Origin: Bacilli bacterium
Lineage (GTDB): Bacteria > Bacillota_I > Bacilli_A > RF39 > UBA660
Assembly: GCA_016283075.1 (NCBI GenBank)
Contig: JAEEMF010000036.1
Coordinates: 1 to 14,178, forward strand
Length of the DNA stretch: 14,178 nt
Direction of reading: 5' to 3'
The notes under the pieces are model-generated. The model saw only the letters and a program-made list of their open reading frames with translations, was not told the origin of the DNA and did not search any database. Positions 13,825 through 14,178 of the stretch are shown here, piece by piece. Position 1 is the stretch's first letter; each line of letters starts with the position of its first letter. The translations under genes and the position numbers were made by a program.

Positions 13825-14178
13825 ATGGAAGAATTATTAAAGTCTCTTGAAGAAAAAGTTAAAAATGTTAAAAACATGAATGAACTTAATGATATTAAAG
13901 CAGAATACTTAGGTAAGAAAGGATCTATTAGTGCATTATCTAGTAATATGGCTAATCTTTCTATAGAAGAAAAGAAAGAATATGGAATGAAACTTAATGA
14001 AATTAAGACTAAAGCTAATGACTTACTTGAAAGTAAAAGAGTAGAATTTGAAAATGCTATATTAAATGAAAAACTTTCTAAAGAAGCTATTGATATTACA
14101 TTACCTGCTACTAAGATTCAGGCAGGAGCTCCAAATATTCTTGAAAAAGTTATTGAAGAAGTTGAAGAGTTATTCATG
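13825..14178 (+). CDS. pheS: Phenylalanine--tRNA ligase alpha subunit, 3' end outside the window
   Basis: PheS is the catalytic alpha subunit of the alpha2-beta2 synthetase that charges tRNA-Phe in the cytoplasm. The first 118 codons are visible and still open at the window end. They cover the N-terminal coiled-coil tRNA-binding arm: EELLKSLEEKVKNVKN, the family phrase IKAEYLGKKGSISAL, then LSIEEKKEYG and NEKLSKEAIDITLPATK leading towards the catalytic domain. The ribosome-binding site AAGGAGG (13812-13818) sits six bases before the ATG, directly after the T-box terminator. pheT would be expected downstream, outside the window. Assignment is supported both by the protein and by the Phe-specific leader. 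Confidence 0.93.
   Translation, partial: MEELLKSLEEKVKNVKNMNELNDIKAEYLGKKGSISALSSNMANLSIEEKKEYGMKLNEIKTKANDLLESKRVEFENAILNEKLSKEAIDITLPATKIQAGAPNILEKVIEEVEELFM

Overview
The window is very AT-rich and reads as part of a low-GC Firmicutes chromosome (Bacillota). The gene content resembles uncultured gut Bacilli of the RF39/Erysipelotrichia type, but that placement is an inference from style and not a database result. Genes are tightly packed on the + strand, ribosome-binding sites are GGAGG or GGTGAT-like, and every recognisable Trp codon in the main genes is TGG. That argues for the standard bacterial code and against the Mycoplasma code. No RNA gene other than a T-box leader, no CRISPR array and no insertion sequence was seen.

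Region 1 (1-6154) holds two tandem paralogous surface-protein genes. Each encodes a long array of BspA-like leucine-rich repeats followed by a glycine-rich domain of the ALK-like type. The first gene enters the window already open and is missing its 5' part. The second is complete (1260 aa) and begins with a short basic leader, a Gly and one hydrophobic helix, which looks like a type IV prepilin signal. Each gene ends in its own intrinsic terminator.

Region 2 (6203-10866) is an Rnf (ferredoxin:NAD+ oxidoreductase, ion-pumping) operon in the clostridial order C-D-G-E-A-B, but remodelled. RnfD is fused at its C terminus to an RnfG-like part carrying two FMN-binding domains. A 33-codon single-helix ORF sits where rnfG would be. 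A 39-codon ORF, with one helix and a CxxCxxCxxC cluster, sits between rnfA and rnfB. RnfB is cut to 88 residues and keeps only the membrane helix and the first Fe-S domain. All seven reading frames overlap or nearly touch, and the operon ends in a terminator whose left arm lies inside rnfB. This compact Rnf with two unannotated microproteins is the most interesting content of the window.

Region 3 (10904-13525) is a three-gene unit behind a near-consensus promoter: two small unrecognised proteins, the first looking like a metallopeptidase fold that has lost its catalytic residues, then glutamyl-tRNA synthetase (gltX) and a terminator.

Region 4 (13553-14178) is a sigma-A-type promoter, a complete T-box leader with a TTC (Phe) specifier, and the first 118 codons of pheS, which runs off the window. 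The aminoacyl-tRNA synthetase genes are housekeeping; the Rnf operon links ferredoxin and NAD redox state to a membrane ion gradient; the LRR/glycine-rich proteins are probably exposed at the cell surface.
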